Of a DNA stretch of 64,000 bases, positions 61,965 through 64,000 are shown piece by piece. The DNA comes from Coprinopsis marcescibilis. Lineage: Eukaryota; Basidiomycota; Agaricomycetes; Agaricales; Psathyrellaceae. Below the pieces are notes generated by a model. It saw only the letters and a program-made list of their open reading frames with translations, was not told where the DNA came from and did no database searches. The stretch is from assembly GCA_004369085.1 (NCBI GenBank), contig ML210232.1, positions 1-64,000 of the forward strand, in the 5' to 3' direction. Position 1 is the stretch's first letter, and each line of letters opens with the position of its first letter. The translations under genes and the position numbers were made by a program.

Positions 61965-63544
61965 ATGTCCAAGAGGAGTCCTACTACTACTGCTGCTGCT
62001 ACTACCGTTGTGGGTAACAAGACAATGCTGGTATGTAGCCAACGTCTTTCTATGCATTGTTGCATTGATGAACGTTTTTGGATGGTGAATAGAAAATTCA
62101 GACAAAGCCGATGCCGATGCCTCATGACACTGTCACTGCGTGGCTCGTCGAGGGCGGTGGGCGACCACACGCGGTGCAAGTGCAACCGCCTCCACCTCGC
62201 CCGTTAAAGGCGTCGCCCCAGCCAGCACACTCCGCCTCAGCATCAATACCAATACCATCATCATCATCCCAAGCCTACCCCAAACTCCAATTCGTCCAAT
62301 ACCCATTCATAAACCGCAACAGCCAAAGCCAAAGCCAAAGCCAAGGTGTGGTTTCGGCACCTCATGCGCAGGAAGTAGAATCGCCGGTTCCAGCACCGAT
62401 GCTTACCGCAGAGGATAAACGACAAGCCCAGCCTCAGCCTCAGCAGGCGTCGGCCGCTTCTGCCTCTGCCTCTGCCTCTGCCTCTGCCGTCCCACCTCCC
62501 CCCAACGCCCTCGAATCCCTCTTCCAAGAAGCAGCACAGAAGCTAATGTCGATCGAAGCCTGCAGTCGCCAGACACTGCTCTACTACCAGCAGGAACGGC
62601 GCAAATGGCGCAACCACTGTCTCACATTCAAGCAGGAGAGGGATGTGGCGCGTAGACAGGTTGTGGGGCTTATGCAGGAGCGGGCGGTGTTGTTGGCTCA
62701 GCAGCAGCAGCAGCAGCGGAAGGAAAGCTTGGATAGTGAGAATGAGAAGGATAAGGCACGCTCGCAGTCGCCTGAATCCCCGGCATCGGTCTCGTCGTCG
62801 TCGGGGGAACAGCGTAAAATCGCTCGCAGCTCGCGGAGGCACGCGCCGTATGCCTTTGCGGAGAGGAGGTCGCAGTCTCCGACCCTCAACTCTCTGGGCG
62901 ATTCGGATGTGCCGCCGGATTCTGGATCAGAGTCTGTTGCTTCGGTGAGGGGGGTGGAAGGGGGTGTGAAGAAGAGGGCGGCGTCGGCGCCTCCGGTTCT
63001 TGGGCATAGCCTGAGGATTGCTAGGTCTGTGTCCGAGTTGACTGTGCGGATGGGCACACCTCCGCCTGTTAGGAGTTTGCGTCAACCGAGTGTGGATTCT
63101 GTGGATGGGGAGGTGGAGATGGAGATGGAGTCGGAGGATGGGGATGAGGATGTTGGAGAACGGACGTCGGTTGTTGTGTCGAGGTTGCGGGTGTCGACTT
63201 CGCCGTCGCCTTTGCTTTTGCCCCTATCTTCGGCTCCGCCGTCGAGGACCTTGCAACTGAGGCCTGAACATGCCGAGCTTATCTATATCCCTGCTCAAGG
63301 CAGGTTGTGGTGCCGCTTATGCCTGTGAGTTTTAATACTTCTGGTTTTTAGCGTTGAAAACTGATTTTTTTTTCTTAGGTTGAGGAGATCGCAAGCTGGC
63401 GTCACGCATCTTGTTGCCAAACCGGAACCTGGGTCGACGTCTGATTTCTGTACGTTTGAACTTGGGGCGAGTTGGGATGAGCTCAAGGCGCATGTGGAGG
63501 CGAGACATCCGGGGGATTGTGCAGATTTTGCGGTGATGCGATGA
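61965..63544 (+). CDS. Low-complexity protein with C-terminal C2H2-like finger
   Basis: Exon 1 (MSKRSPTTTAAATTVVGNK, ending TML) is joined by a gtatgt intron to KIQTKPMPMPHDTVTAWLVE. Ser/Gln/Ala-rich sequence follows, with repeated SQ and SA dipeptides. A helical segment comes next (LFQEAAQKLMSIEACSRQTL, YYQQERRKWRNHCLTFKQER), then long Ser-rich and acidic stretches. The exon ends HAELIYIPAQGRLWCRLCL. The final exon provides CTFELGASWDELKAHVEARH, placing spaced His after the CRLC pair. The tail resembles that of the gene at 29881-34332 (MVCRLC..REHSMSEH), so the two appear to be members of one family despite little similarity elsewhere. TGA at 63542-63544. Function unknown; a nuclear role is a guess. 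Confidence 0.75.
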
Positions 63545-64000
63545 TCTCGGTGTGGCGACGACTTGGATGTATAGGTCGCCGGGGAGGCCGGGGATGCGCG
63601 CGAGGGTCAGGTTCGTCCGATGTGACTGCTCGCGGCTTCGAGGCTGGCTATGCATACGGTGTCGTATGCATGCATGGATTGTAACTTGGGCTTCACGGCC
63701 GGGTTTCAGGGACAATGTGCAGCGCTGGCGCGACCGAGTCCTTGGTCTCGGCAATGATATTTGACGACTTTAATGGTTTCATTTCGTTTTGCCTCGTTTT
63801 TTCTTACACCTACATGCATGGCATTGACGTTTCTGAGTTTGTACAATTCACGAATCACGAATCGATTAGCATCAGCATCGTTACGATTTTATCTTTATCT
63901 CCATCGCATCTGCATACATACAGCATACATACATACCTTTTTACATTTCATACCCATTTCTCGTTGCATCTTCCTTTTGACTGATACGAAACGTGTACTA
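63545..64000. other. 3' flank at window end
   Basis: No gene seen. Simple CATACATA-type repeats occur near 63910. Confidence 0.5.

Overview
The window is nuclear DNA of a filamentous basidiomycete, most likely an Agaricomycete mushroom. The evidence is short (about 48-60 nt) GT-AG introns with CTAAC-type branch sites in nearly every gene, and protein families largely restricted to or expanded in that class: mushroom-type NACHT ATPases, DUF6593, a mushroom-specific kinase-like family, alpha-kinase and TPR-CHAT relatives. No species call is possible from the sequence alone.

Layout. 0-20 kb: an NLR-like region. A decayed NACHT gene (336-2652, +) and an intact close paralogue (11620-14030, -) flank TCF25/RQC1 (2795-5706, -), a DUF6593 protein (6162-6960, -), about 2.7 kb with no supportable gene, and the AAA+ ATPase RVB1 (9694-11386, -). 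Next comes a NACHT module fused to the C-terminal half of a TPR-CHAT protein (14674-18160, -), whose CHAT domain has Gly at the expected catalytic Cys. 20-37 kb: methylthioadenosine phosphorylase (19972-21162, -), a Zn2Cys6 transcription factor with a 6-nt micro-exon (22110-25729, -), a tRNA gene, a long low-complexity protein with a terminal C2H2-like finger (29881-34332, +) and a fourth mushroom-type NACHT gene (34887-36702, -). 37-41 kb: a Nudix hydrolase ending in the peroxisomal signal SKL (37732-38866, +) and a second-family NACHT-like gene (39333-41096, -).

41.5-52.6 kb is a transposon nest. A 6-kb element flanked by TA (41529-47591) holds a decayed integrase-like gene and a decayed alpha-kinase gene. 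A pogo-like element (47597-50746) lies 5 bp away. Beyond it is a small inverted-repeat element (50752-52564) into which a 1212-bp PIF/Harbinger-like element with perfect 71-bp termini and a Myb/SANT gene has inserted. The older copies carry TGA codons where Arg (CGA) is expected and are poor in CpG, which suggests methylation- or RIP-like C-to-T decay.

52.6-64 kb: a second second-family NACHT gene (52906-54298, -), a mushroom-type protein kinase (55042-56375, +) beside two oppositely oriented pieces of a broken paralogue, a polyglutamine regulatory-type protein (59225-60886, +) and another C2H2-tailed low-complexity protein (61965-63544, +).

Taken together, housekeeping genes (ribosome quality control, RVB1, methionine salvage, Nudix) are interspersed with six NACHT-type P-loop genes, two kinase-like families and recent transposons. 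This is the kind of fast-evolving neighbourhood expected for fungal innate immunity or allorecognition, but that role is inferred from the families and not shown by the sequence.
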